NCBI GenBank assembly: GCA_021806005.1 | Contig: JAJZDM010000023.1 | Location: 1-40,375, forward strand | From: Acidobacteriota bacterium | GTDB taxonomy: Bacteria; Acidobacteriota; Terriglobia; Terriglobales; Acidobacteriaceae | Reading direction: 5' to 3' | Length of the DNA: 40,375 nt | Shown: positions 32,967 to 40,375 of the stretch, in pieces | Layout: every line of letters starts with the position of its first letter | Numbering within the stretch: the first letter of the stretch is position 1 | The notes under the pieces: generated by a model | Seen by the model: only the letters and a program-made list of their open reading frames with translations | Databases searched by the model: none | What the model was told of the DNA's origin: nothing | Translations under genes and position numbers: made by a program

Positions 32967-34493
32967 TTAACCGGCAGCAGGACCCTTCCAACGCAGCACC
33001 GGCCTGCGCGCTGCGGTGGTCTCATCCAGACGGTTCATCCGCGTGGTATGGGGTGCGGTCCGCACCAGCTCCGGGTTCTCCTCCGCCTCGCGCGCGATCT
33101 GGCGTAGCGCATCGATGAGCAGGTCCAGCTCCTCGCGGCTCTCGCTCTCGGTGGGTTCGATCATCATGGCGCCCGGAACTACCAGGGGAAAGCTTACGGT
33201 GTAGGCGTGGAAGCCATAGTCGATCAGCCGCTTGCCCATGTCGCCGGTCTTGACGCCGGGCTGGCCATCCTTGCGCTGGGACTGCAGGCGGTCGCTGAAG
33301 ACCACCTCATGCAGGGAGGGCGACTTGTAGGGCAGGTCGAAGACCCCCTCCAGTTTGGCCCGAATGTAATTGGCGTTGAGCACGGCATCCTCGGTGGTCT
33401 GGCGCAGGCCGTCCGGTCCGTTGGCCAGGATGTAGGCCAGCGCGCGGACGAACATGCCGAAGTTCCCGTACCAGGCGCGTACCCGGCCGATGCTCTGCGG
33501 CCGGTTGTACTCCAGGCCGAGGGAGCCGTCCGGGTTGGTCCGGATGGTCGGCAGGGGGAGAAACGGCTCCAGGATCTTTTTGCAGGCCACCGGGCCGGAG
33601 CCCGGGCCGCCGCCGCCGTGGGGCGTGGAGAAGGTCTTGTGCAGGTTCAGGTGCATGACGTCCACACCGAAGTCGCCGGGGCGGGTCTTGCCCACCAGCG
33701 CGTTCATATTGGCCCCGTCCATGTAGAGCAGGGCCCCCTTGGCGTGCAGGATGTCCGCAATCTTGTGGATCTCGCTCTCAAAGACCCCGATGGTGGAGGG
33801 GTTGGTCAGCATCATGGCAGCGACGTCCTCGTCGACCATGCGCTCCAACTCTGCCAGGTCCACCATGCCCAGCGGGTTGGACTTCAGGTTCGCCACCTGG
33901 TAGCCGCAGATCGCCGCCGTGGCCGGGTTGGTGCCGTGGGCGGAGTCTGGAATGATGATCTTCTTGCGGGCGTTGCCCCGGGACTCCTGGTAGGCGCGGA
34001 CCAGAAGCAGCCCGGTGAGCTCGCCCTGTGCGCCTGCCGCCGGCTGCAGCGTAATGGTATCCATGCCGGTGATCTCCAGCAGAGAGTCGCTGAGCAGCTT
34101 CATGAGCCCCAGTGCGCCCTGGCTGAGTGCCTCCGGCTGATAGGGGTGCGCCTCGGCGAGGCCTTCCAGTCGGGCTACGGCCTCGTTGATGCGCGGGTTG
34201 TACTTCATGGTGCAGCTTCCCAGCGGATACATCCCCAGATCGATGGCGTAGTTCCAGGTGGAGAGTCGGGTGAAGTGGCGGACGATCTCGATCTCGCTCA
34301 GCTCCGGCATCGCTCCCAGATCGTCGCTGCGCAGCGCCTCTCCCAGCAGCGCGGAGGCGTCCACGGCGGGAACGTCCAACTGCGCCAGGCGATAGGCCTT
34401 CTTGCCGGGTGAGGAGAGTTCAAAGATCAGATTCTCGTTCTGATTGACGTGGGTTGTGGCCTTCTTCGGAGTTCCAACAAACTTTTCTGCCAT
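32967..34493 (-). CDS. gcvPB: Glycine decarboxylase P-protein, beta subunit
   Basis: A 508-residue subunit of the two-part (split) P-protein, which decarboxylates glycine with PLP and passes the aminomethyl group to lipoyl-GcvH. The PLP lysine is Lys286 in HLNLHKTFSTPHGGGGPGSG; SAHGTNPATAA and SCTMKYNPR are conserved. The subunit carries the cofactor; GcvPA is encoded upstream. The start at 34493 (MAEKFVGTPKK) is the normal position. It is separated from gcvPA by the small gene 34588-34950. Confidence 0.95.
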   Translation of the reverse strand: MAEKFVGTPKKATTHVNQNENLIFELSSPGKKAYRLAQLDVPAVDASALLGEALRSDDLGAMPELSEIEIVRHFTRLSTWNYAIDLGMYPLGSCTMKYNPRINEAVARLEGLAEAHPYQPEALSQGALGLMKLLSDSLLEITGMDTITLQPAAGAQGELTGLLLVRAYQESRGNARKKIIIPDSAHGTNPATAAICGYQVANLKSNPLGMVDLAELERMVDEDVAAMMLTNPSTIGVFESEIHKIADILHAKGALLYMDGANMNALVGKTRPGDFGVDVMHLNLHKTFSTPHGGGGPGSGPVACKKILEPFLPLPTIRTNPDGSLGLEYNRPQSIGRVRAWYGNFGMFVRALAYILANGPDGLRQTTEDAVLNANYIRAKLEGVFDLPYKSPSLHEVVFSDRLQSQRKDGQPGVKTGDMGKRLIDYGFHAYTVSFPLVVPGAMMIEPTESESREELDLLIDALRQIAREAEENPELVRTAPHTTRMNRLDETTAARRPVLRWKGPAAG

Positions 34494-34587
34494 TCCTGCC
34501 TCTCTTCAATTTCTGCTGCCCGCCCATGCTGGTGCTGGTGGCGAGGGTCTTGTTGCGGCGCTGCCAGGGAGCTGCCTGCCGCCGGTG

Positions 34588-34950
34588 CTAAAACTCCTGT
34601 TCATCCATGCCGCTACCGTCGGCGGAGTAACTGCCCGCCTCTGGACCGTCCATATCCTCTTCGCGCAGGCTGAGGGCAATCACGGTGCCGGACTCGAACT
34701 CGATGGTTACGGCCTCCATCTCCTCCAGCATGGCCTTGGCGACGGTCTCACCGATCTGCGCGCAGAGCGCATTGCGGTACTGTGGCTCACCGTAGGCGAT
34801 GGAAAAGTCCGAGAGCAGGATGTGGGGCCAGGCGTAGAGGGTGAGCATGGGGCCGGGCGAGCCGGGTACATCGCCGAAGCGCAGCCGGAGGTAGTCGCCG
34901 ACAAACTCGACGGCGGTGAGCTCCTGTCCTTCGATGGCGCTGATCTCCAT
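34588..34950 (-). CDS. Unknown small protein inserted between gcvPA and gcvPB
   Basis: A 120-residue soluble, acidic protein with alternating strands and helices: EFVGDYLRLRFGD, YGEPQYRNALCAQIGETV, VTIEFESGTVIALSLREED, then an acidic tail ending GPEAGSYSADGSGMDEQEF. I do not recognise a named family; short proteins with the DYLxLxF ... LCxxIG ... SLxxED pattern occur widely and lack a known function. The start is 2 bases after the gcvPA stop, with AGGAGCGA upstream; translation is probably coupled to gcvPA. A regulatory or assembly role in glycine cleavage is only suggested by position. Confidence 0.7.
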   Translation of the reverse strand: MEISAIEGQELTAVEFVGDYLRLRFGDVPGSPGPMLTLYAWPHILLSDFSIAYGEPQYRNALCAQIGETVAKAMLEEMEAVTIEFESGTVIALSLREEDMDGPEAGSYSADGSGMDEQEF

Positions 34951-34952
34951 GG

Positions 34953-36395
34953 CTATCTCGCTCCTGTGAGGGTCTGCTGAGGCTCCGGCAGGGCCGCGCC
35001 GGCCGGAGCGGGCACGTAGAGCAGAGCGGCGGCGGCGTCCATCTGGGCGCGGGTGGTCAGCTCTGTGGCGCACCACAGGGTGGTGTTTGCGCCCAACTCC
35101 GGGTACCACCGGTCCAGCGCGAGGCCGCCGACGATCTGCTGCTCCAGCAGGCGGGCGTTCAGCTCCGCGGCCGGCTCCCTGGTGGCCAGCGCGAACTCAT
35201 GGAAGTGCGGGGCGGAGAAGAGCGGCCTGCCGCCTGCGGAGTGAAGCGCGGACTCCAGGTAGGCTGCCTTGGCCAGGTTCTGCTCGGAGAGTTCGCGCAG
35301 CCCCTGTTTGCCGTAGACGGTGAGGAAGATGGTAGCCATCAACGCCACCAGAGCCTGGTTGGTGCAGATGTTGCTGGTCGCCTTCTCGCGCCGGATGTGC
35401 TGCTCTCGGGTGCTGAGGGTGAGCACATAGCCGCGTCGTCCGTCCGCATCCTTCGTCTCACCCACCAGGCGACCGGGCATCTGGCGCAGAAACTGCTCTT
35501 TGCAGGCTATGACGCCGCAGTAGGGCCCGCCAAAGCCGACGGGGACGCCGAAGCTCTGGGCCTCCAGGGAGACGATATCTGCCTCCACCGGGGCGCGAAG
35601 GATGCCCAGGCTGACGGCCTCGGCGATGGAGACGATCAGCAGGGCTCCCTTGCGGTGGGCGATCGCTGCGACGGCGGCCACATCCTCGATGACGCCGAAG
35701 AAGTTGGGTGACTGGAGGAGTACGCAGGCCGTCTGGTCGGTGATGGCGGCGTCCAGCGCAGCGAGGTCGATCCGCCCCGACTGATCCGCGCCGGGAGCGG
35801 TGTAGCCGACCTCGGTGATGGGAATTCCCTGGTGCCGGGTGAGGGTGGCGAGCACCTCGCGATACTCCGGGTGCACGGTTCGAGCGACCACCGCACCCTG
35901 CCTTCCGGTGACGCGGCAGGCCATCAGGATGCTCTCTGCGGCTCCGGTAGAGCCGTCATACATGCTGGCGTTGGCGATCTCCATGCCGGTGAGTTCGCAG
36001 ATCATGGTCTGGAACTCGAACATCGCCTGCAGCGTGCCCTGCGCGATCTCCGGCTGGTAGGGAGTATAGCTGGTGAGGAACTCGCCGCGCTGCACCAGCG
36101 AATCGATGATCGCCGGACGATAGTGCCGGTAGGCTCCCGCGCCCAGAAAGCTGGCAAAGAGCCGGCTCGAGGCGGGGCGGGCTGCGAGATCTTCGGCATC
36201 GCCACCGGCCAGGTTCCCGGCAAAGGCGCGAAAGCGGTCCAGAATCTCAGACTCAGAGTGCTGTCGCGGGATGTTGAGGTCTCCGGCCAGACGGTACTCC
36301 GCCGGGATGGTCTCAAACAGAGACCCGATGGAGGGAACGCCGATTTCGTCGAGCATGGCCTGGCGGTCGGCCGAAGACTTGGGTAGATAGCGCAT
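34953..36395 (-). CDS. gcvPA: Glycine decarboxylase P-protein, alpha subunit
   Basis: A 480-residue first half of the split glycine decarboxylase. [38 protein letters not shown] and [22 protein letters not shown] are family motifs; it has no PLP lysine, which is in GcvPB. The frame opens at 36575, but the Met at 36395 with GAGGAAA upstream begins the conserved N-terminus. A 369-base gap separates it from gcvH, more than is usual inside an operon, so a second promoter may lie there. Confidence 0.94.
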   Translation of the reverse strand: MRYLPKSSADRQAMLDEIGVPSIGSLFETIPAEYRLAGDLNIPRQHSESEILDRFRAFAGNLAGGDAEDLAARPASSRLFASFLGAGAYRHYRPAIIDSLVQRGEFLTSYTPYQPEIAQGTLQAMFEFQTMICELTGMEIANASMYDGSTGAAESILMACRVTGRQGAVVARTVHPEYREVLATLTRHQGIPITEVGYTAPGADQSGRIDLAALDAAITDQTACVLLQSPNFFGVIEDVAAVAAIAHRKGALLIVSIAEAVSLGILRAPVEADIVSLEAQSFGVPVGFGGPYCGVIACKEQFLRQMPGRLVGETKDADGRRGYVLTLSTREQHIRREKATSNICTNQALVALMATIFLTVYGKQGLRELSEQNLAKAAYLESALHSAGGRPLFSAPHFHEFALATREPAAELNARLLEQQIVGGLALDRWYPELGANTTLWCATELTTRAQMDAAAALLYVPAPAGAALPEPQQTLTGAR

Positions 36396-36764
36396 CTGTT
36401 GTATTTCCTCTCTCTCTTCGCCCCTCTGCTTTGAGCATCCTGCCAATGGGTGCCCATCGTCCCCGGTAGTCGTGACGGCCGGCACCCATTGGCGCCAGAC
36501 ATGGAACCCAGATCCGGGCTCCGGTTGGAGTGGCCAAATGCCGGGATTCGCCGCAACGAATCGGGACGAGGGCATCGCCGGGGAGCAGGGGTCTGCGGCA
36601 GAACTCCGGTAGCCAGCCTCTCCGCTTTGTGGCTCAGCGCCGGGGCGGTTTCACGGCGGCGTTGACGCCTGGACGCCCGCGCGCGCCGGGAGGCTGGATG
36701 GGAAGTCTGGACAGGGGCGAGGCCGGCCCCCGGTTGGCTCCCAGTCGGCTCCCGGTTGCTGGTT
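36396..36764. other. Non-coding gap inside the gcv gene set, with a large inverted repeat
   Basis: No gene is supported. A perfect 13-base inverted repeat lies at 36442-36454 (GCCAATGGGTGCC) and 36481-36493, separated by 26 bases, about 50 bases upstream of the gcvPA start. It could be a regulatory RNA hairpin or a two-half operator. I do not see the glycine riboswitch core here. Confidence 0.5.
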
Positions 36765-37151
36765 CTAGTGGCCTGACTCTTCTGCGACAAACTGCTGGTA
36801 CTCCGCCGCGCTTAGCAGGCCCTCGGCGGGTGCTCCCTTGGCGGTGAGGCGGATGATCCATGTCTGGTTGGCCGCCTGATTGATGGTTTCGGGCGTGTCG
36901 TTCAGGATGGAGTTCACCGCTGTCACAGTTCCTCCTACCGGTGTGTAGAGATCGCTGACGGCCTTGACGGACTCGACGGATCCAAAGGTCGCTCCGGCCT
37001 CGAACTCCTGCCCGACCTTGGGCAGTTCGACGAACACGATGTCACCCAGCGACTCCTGCGCGTAGTGAGTGATGCCGACAGTTGCGGTGTCACCCTCCAG
37101 GAGCAACCACTCGTGCGACTTGGCGTAGCGATAGTTTTCGGGATAGCTCAT
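36765..37151 (-). CDS. gcvH: Glycine cleavage system H protein
   Basis: A 128-residue lipoyl carrier that shuttles the aminomethyl group between P and T proteins. The lipoyl lysine is Lys63 in ESVKAVSDLY; FVELPKVG and the C-terminal GLLSAAEYQQF are conserved. The Met at 37151 with AGAGGA upstream is the normal start; the frame opens at 37322 but the extra part is not conserved. Length is normal. Confidence 0.95.
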   Translation of the reverse strand: MSYPENYRYAKSHEWLLLEGDTATVGITHYAQESLGDIVFVELPKVGQEFEAGATFGSVESVKAVSDLYTPVGGTVTAVNSILNDTPETINQAANQTWIIRLTAKGAPAEGLLSAAEYQQFVAEESGH

Positions 37152-37369
37152 GATTCCTCTCGGTTCCAGTGTATGGCTCTGCTTCAATTCTAGGCAGCCC
37201 GGCGGTGAAAAGCGAACGTGGAGGTTCCACGGACGGAAGCGGTCTGCCTGCGCGGCGGAGGGGAGCAGCGTTCTGCCCGCCGGCCCGGGGCCTGCATGGA
37301 GAAGATGTGACTGCCGGCGCATCGGGGAGAAGAAGTTGCCGTTCGCCCCAGGGGCGCTGCCTCCACAAC

Positions 37370-38539
37370 TTACAGCAGCGGAGCGGAGGCGGGTGCGATC
37401 TTCGGTCGTTTATAGAACGGGGTAGGAACGACCACCGCCTTGACGCTCTGGCCCCGGATCTCCACGGCGACCTGGGTGCCGGGTTCCACATAGGCCATGG
37501 GGACGTAGGCCAGGGCGATGTTTTTCTTGAGGAATGGCGCGGGAGAGCCGCTGGTGATGATTCCGATGGTCTCGCCCTGGAGGTTGAGCACCGGGTAGCC
37601 GTCGCGCCCGATGCCGCGCTCGACCATCTCCAGCCCGACCAGGCGCTTGTTGGGGCCGCCTGACTCGTGTATCTGGCGGAGCGCCTCCATGCCGACAAAG
37701 TCCACGCCCTTGTCCAGCTTGCAGTAACGCCCCAGGTTGGCCTCCCAGACGTTGAGCGAGTCGGAGATCTCGTGACCATAGAGGGCCATGGCCGACTCCA
37801 GACGCAAGGTGTTGCGGGCTCCCAGGCCGCAGGGAAGGATGCCGAACTCGTTGCCGGCGGAGAGCACCTCAGCCCAAACCCGGGCGCTGGTCGCCTCGTC
37901 GGAGGGGACGTAGATCTCGAAGCCATCTTCGCCGGTGTAGCCGGTGCGGGCGATCAGCACGTTATGCAGGCCGCAGACCTGGCCCCAGGTAAACCAGTAG
38001 TTCTTGATTGGCGCCAGGTCCACGGGGGTGAGCTTCTGCAGCGTGGACATGGCCTTTGGCCCCTGGATAGCGATCTGGGTGTAGTAGTCGCTGACGTCGG
38101 TGATGTGCAACCCGCCCATGCCGCTGAGGGTCTGGCGTACCCACTGGATATCCTTCTGGCGGGTGCCGGCGTTGATCACGATCAGGTAGTCGTTCTCGCT
38201 GAGCTTATGCAGAATCACATCGTCGACGAAGGTGCCGTTGGGGTAGAGCATGGCGGAGTAGTGCGCCTGACCGGTTTGCAGCCGGGAGGCGTCGTTCATC
38301 AGCAGCCTCTGCACCGCGGCGAGCGAGTTGGGCCCGCGCAGTTGGATGTCGCCCATGTGCGAGACATCGAAGATGCCTACGCTGTTGCGAACGGCCATGT
38401 GTTCTTCGATGAGCCCGCTGTACTGCACGGGCATCTCCCAGCCGCCAAAGTCCACCATGCGCGCCTTGTGGGCCAGGTGGGTGTTGTAAAGCGCTGTGCG
38501 GCGCAGCGTGGCCGCTGCGGTGGATGGGGTATTGCTCAT
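37370..38539 (-). CDS. gcvT: Glycine cleavage system T protein (aminomethyltransferase)
   Basis: A 389-residue tetrahydrofolate-dependent aminomethyltransferase that releases ammonia and makes 5,10-methylene-tetrahydrofolate from the aminomethyl group on GcvH. MVDFGGWEMPVQY, VGIFDVSHMGDI, the VDDVI segment with the catalytic-type Asp, RTGYTGEDGFEI and ITSGSPAPFL are conserved. The Met at 38539 begins the conserved protein; the frame opens at 38647. First gene of the operon; gcvH follows 218 bases later. Confidence 0.95.
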   Translation of the reverse strand: MSNTPSTAAATLRRTALYNTHLAHKARMVDFGGWEMPVQYSGLIEEHMAVRNSVGIFDVSHMGDIQLRGPNSLAAVQRLLMNDASRLQTGQAHYSAMLYPNGTFVDDVILHKLSENDYLIVINAGTRQKDIQWVRQTLSGMGGLHITDVSDYYTQIAIQGPKAMSTLQKLTPVDLAPIKNYWFTWGQVCGLHNVLIARTGYTGEDGFEIYVPSDEATSARVWAEVLSAGNEFGILPCGLGARNTLRLESAMALYGHEISDSLNVWEANLGRYCKLDKGVDFVGMEALRQIHESGGPNKRLVGLEMVERGIGRDGYPVLNLQGETIGIITSGSPAPFLKKNIALAYVPMAYVEPGTQVAVEIRGQSVKAVVVPTPFYKRPKIAPASAPLL

Positions 38540-38624
38540 AAGATGCCTGCCTCTGGTCGGGTTGCGGAGGGTGAGACGCGGCGCGCGTCTGGTTCGTGCG
38601 TCCGGATCGCGCGTCCGGATACAG

Positions 38625-38641
38625 TCAAACGATATCAAACG
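38625..38641. promoter_or_regulatory. Direct repeat upstream of gcvT, possible regulator site
   Basis: TCAAACG occurs at 38625-38631 and 38635-38641, 10 bases apart (one helix turn), about 86-102 bases before gcvT. A nearby TCCGGAT repeat lies at 38601-38607 and 38614-38620. The - strand could also carry a promoter here. Confidence 0.25.
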
Positions 38642-38689
38642 TCGCACTCAGGGGCGAACCGTGTCCTCGACGCTGTCTTCCGCCTCCGG

Positions 38690-40375
38690 CTATTTGACGG
38701 CCAGCGTGAGGACCGTGGAGTGCGTAAGAGAGCCGCTGGTGAGGGTTACGGTGATGTTGTAGGCTTGGGGACCGATGGGGACGGATACGTTGGCGCCGCA
38801 GCCGCTGAGGGTTGTGCTGAGGACGGCTCCGGCGGTAAGGAGGAGCAGCAGGGTGATCCTCTGCGCGAACCGCCTGCCGGAGCGGCGAAGCCTGAGAGCC
38901 AGGGGCAGGAGAAGGATCGCCCAGAGGGCGGGAGATCTGTGGCTGGAGCGTGTGCGGGAATGCAGAGTTCCGGGATGCAGCCGCGAGGTCTCGATGAGGT
39001 CCTGGAGCGGAACGGTGAAGGTGAAGGAGAGCGTGTCGAACCTGGTGTTGGCTGGAACCTGCCACGAGGTTGCGCTCAGTGGAACCCACGGCTGGGTGTT
39101 GAGCGTAACCGTGCCGCCCGGGGCCAGGCCGGAGACGGAGAGCACCGACGAAGCGGGAAGGCTGTCTCCGATGTTGGGTATCACTGCTACCTGGAAGGTT
39201 GCCGCAACCTTGGGCATCACGGTCTGCGAGGCTCCGGCGCTGCCGGTGGGCTGAAGGGTGAAGTCGAGTACATTCTCTGTGACGGGAGCGCTGCTCAGGC
39301 CCACGTAGTCCGTCGACCCGCTGTAGACGGCGGTGATGGAATCGGCCCCATCGGGCAGTGCGGAGCTGGTGAAGTTGGCCACGCCGCCGGTCAGGGCAGC
39401 CGTGCCCACGGCGGTGGTTCCGGCCATCAGGGTGACGGTACCGGTGGGCGTACCGCTGGCGGCGGCTACGGTGACGTTGAAGAAGACGGGCGAGAGCGCC
39501 AGCGTGGCGTTGGGCGAGCCGGTGAGGGTGATGGCTGGAGTCGCCGGCCGGATGATCAGCGTACCGGCTGTAGAGCCCGTGTAGTTTGAGTTGGAGACCG
39601 TGGCCGTGACAGGGTAAGATCCCGGCGCAGTCGGTGGATTCGGAGAGCTTCCAGAGTAGGTGAGGCTGACGCCTGCCGCGGTGGGGTTGGCGGAGACGGT
39701 CGCCGAGAGTGGTGAGCCGGTGTAGGTCTGGAGGAGGTTGCCGAGGGTCACGGTCGCGGTGGCCTTGTTGACGGTGAGGGTGGTGGAAGCAGTGGCGGGG
39801 TTGAAGTCTGTGGTGTCGGCGGGGGTAAAGCTGACGTTGAGTGTCTGCTGGCCGGTGGAGAGCACGGCTCCCGCAGCCGGGGAGTAGAGGAAGGTTCCGG
39901 CGACGGCAGTGTTGTTGAAGCTGGCCGAGGCGCCAAGCTGGGTGCCGGTCAAAGCGGTGCCGTAGGTGACGGGAGACGGAGTGGTCCAGAGGATCGCAGG
40001 GGTCGCCTTGGCGATGGTCATCACGCCGGTGGCTGTGCCGCTGTAGTTGGTGCTGTTCACCGTCGCGGTGACGGCGTAGGTTCCGGCGTTGGTGGGCGGA
40101 GTCGTCGATGCGGGATACGCCGTGCCGGTGTAGGTGAGGGTGACGGGCAGGCTGCCGGGGTTGGAGGCCGCCGTGGCCGAGAGCGGCGAGCCGGTGTAGG
40201 TCTGCGAGAGGTTGCCCAGGGTTATGGTCGCGGTGGCCTTGTTGACGGTGAGGGTGGTGGAAGCAGTGGCGGGGTTGAAGTCTGTGGTGTTGGCGGGGGT
40301 AAAGCTGACGTTGAGTGTCTGCTGGCCGGTGGAGAGCACGGCTCCCGCAGCCGGGGAGTAGAGGAAGGTTCCGGC
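38690..40375 (-). CDS. MBG/Ig-repeat surface protein, 3' part (start outside window)
   Basis: The C-terminal 561 residues of a large exported protein; the reading frame is open to the window edge, so the Met near 40339 is internal. MBG-type repeats (TLTVNKATATITLG, QTYTGSPLSAT, GTYAVTATVN) alternate with Ig-like units, followed by a Big_3_5-like Ig domain (GTPTGTVTLMAGTTAVGTA). The C-terminus is odd: a hydrophobic stretch and Arg cluster (LLLPLALRLRRSGRR), a second hydrophobic stretch ending in a lipobox-like LSGCG (Cys codon about 38798-38800), then about 40 residues. Two units about 474 bases apart are nearly identical at the DNA level. Likely adhesin or surface fibre. Confidence 0.8.
   Translation of the reverse strand, partial: AGTFLYSPAAGAVLSTGQQTLNVSFTPANTTDFNPATASTTLTVNKATATITLGNLSQTYTGSPLSATAASNPGSLPVTLTYTGTAYPASTTPPTNAGTYAVTATVNSTNYSGTATGVMTIAKATPAILWTTPSPVTYGTALTGTQLGASASFNNTAVAGTFLYSPAAGAVLSTGQQTLNVSFTPADTTDFNPATASTTLTVNKATATVTLGNLLQTYTGSPLSATVSANPTAAGVSLTYSGSSPNPPTAPGSYPVTATVSNSNYTGSTAGTLIIRPATPAITLTGSPNATLALSPVFFNVTVAAASGTPTGTVTLMAGTTAVGTAALTGGVANFTSSALPDGADSITAVYSGSTDYVGLSSAPVTENVLDFTLQPTGSAGASQTVMPKVAATFQVAVIPNIGDSLPASSVLSVSGLAPGGTVTLNTQPWVPLSATSWQVPANTRFDTLSFTFTVPLQDLIETSRLHPGTLHSRTRSSHRSPALWAILLLPLALRLRRSGRRFAQRITLLLLLTAGAVLSTTLSGCGANVSVPIGPQAYNITVTLTSGSLTHSTVLTLAVK
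39752..40375 (-). repeat. Near-identical in-gene repeat (period about 474 bases)
   Basis: 39752-39901 and 40226-40375 align without gaps with about one mismatch over 150 bases; flanking sequence is only loosely similar. The period corresponds to 158 codons, so the frame is kept. Recent duplication or gene conversion is likely, and more copies may lie beyond the edge. Confidence 0.85.

Noticed and set aside
33207-34412. 401-codon open frame opposite gcvPB
   Set aside because: Antisense shadow of a well-supported gene; protein rich in Gly, His, Val and Gln with no family motif.
38540-38689. Glycine riboswitch upstream of gcvT
   Set aside because: I looked on the - strand for the conserved core and paired aptamer pattern and found none in the 150 bases available; a covariance-model search would be decisive.
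37667-39589. 640-codon open frame on the + strand opposite gcvT and the Ig-repeat gene
   Set aside because: It is antisense to two clear genes, spans their junction, has no ribosome binding site and shows a composition typical of frames mirrored from GC-rich coding DNA.

Overview
The window looks like a chromosomal piece of a high-GC, Gram-negative acidobacterium of the Terriglobia type (Terriglobus, Granulicella, Edaphobacter or Acidobacterium relatives). The evidence is the gene style: a HTH-transmembrane-TPR regulator, very large Ig-like and MBG-repeat surface proteins, a PEP-CTERM protein beside an exopolysaccharide (EPS) locus with sigma-54 activators, a short GlgP-type phosphorylase and a split glycine decarboxylase. 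No taxonomic marker gene is present, so this is an inference. I see no intact insertion sequence, prophage or CRISPR array.

Region 1 (1-12.9 kb) is an EPS locus of the PEP-CTERM-associated type. After a roughly 690-base leader, seven + strand genes lie close together: Wza/EpsD-like export protein, predicted outer-membrane barrel, Wzz-like chain-length protein, ExeA-type AAA ATPase, CpsD-type tyrosine kinase, polyprenyl-phosphate sugar-phosphate transferase and a UDP-sugar epimerase. Next come, on the - strand, a hypothetical protein and a sigma-54 activator with a damaged receiver domain. Divergent from these is a second sigma-54 activator without a receiver, followed by a PEP-CTERM protein. 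Sigma-54-like -24/-12 elements precede both the EPS operon and the second activator. No flippase, polymerase or exosortase lies in the window.

Region 2 (13-22.4 kb) holds the HTH-TPR membrane regulator divergent from a 1098-residue Ig-domain lipoprotein, a small Cys-rich GDCCVxC protein, a UDP-GlcNAc 6-dehydrogenase-like enzyme that could work with the epimerase to make an N-acetylated uronic acid, and a FucP-type sugar transporter.

Region 3 (22.4-32.4 kb) holds tRNA-Phe with a decayed 3'-half copy, a structured intergenic stretch, a secreted adenosine deaminase, a small membrane protein, alpha-glucan phosphorylase, a Bcp peroxiredoxin, a polysaccharide deacetylase, a large unknown membrane protein, tRNA-Arg with two tandem 3'-half copies, and a DUF2911 protein.

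Region 4 (32.4-38.6 kb, - strand) is the glycine cleavage operon in the order gcvT-gcvH-gcvPA-unknown-gcvPB-unknown. The right edge (38.7 kb to the end) is the 3' part of a large MBG/Ig-repeat surface protein whose start lies outside the window.

The observations most worth a second look are the 3'-half tRNA copies at two unrelated tRNAs with the same breakpoint, the shared palindrome at two convergent gene junctions, the two sigma-54 promoter candidates tied to two activators, the two unknown small proteins in the gcv operon, and the C-terminal membrane-plus-lipobox tail of the last protein.
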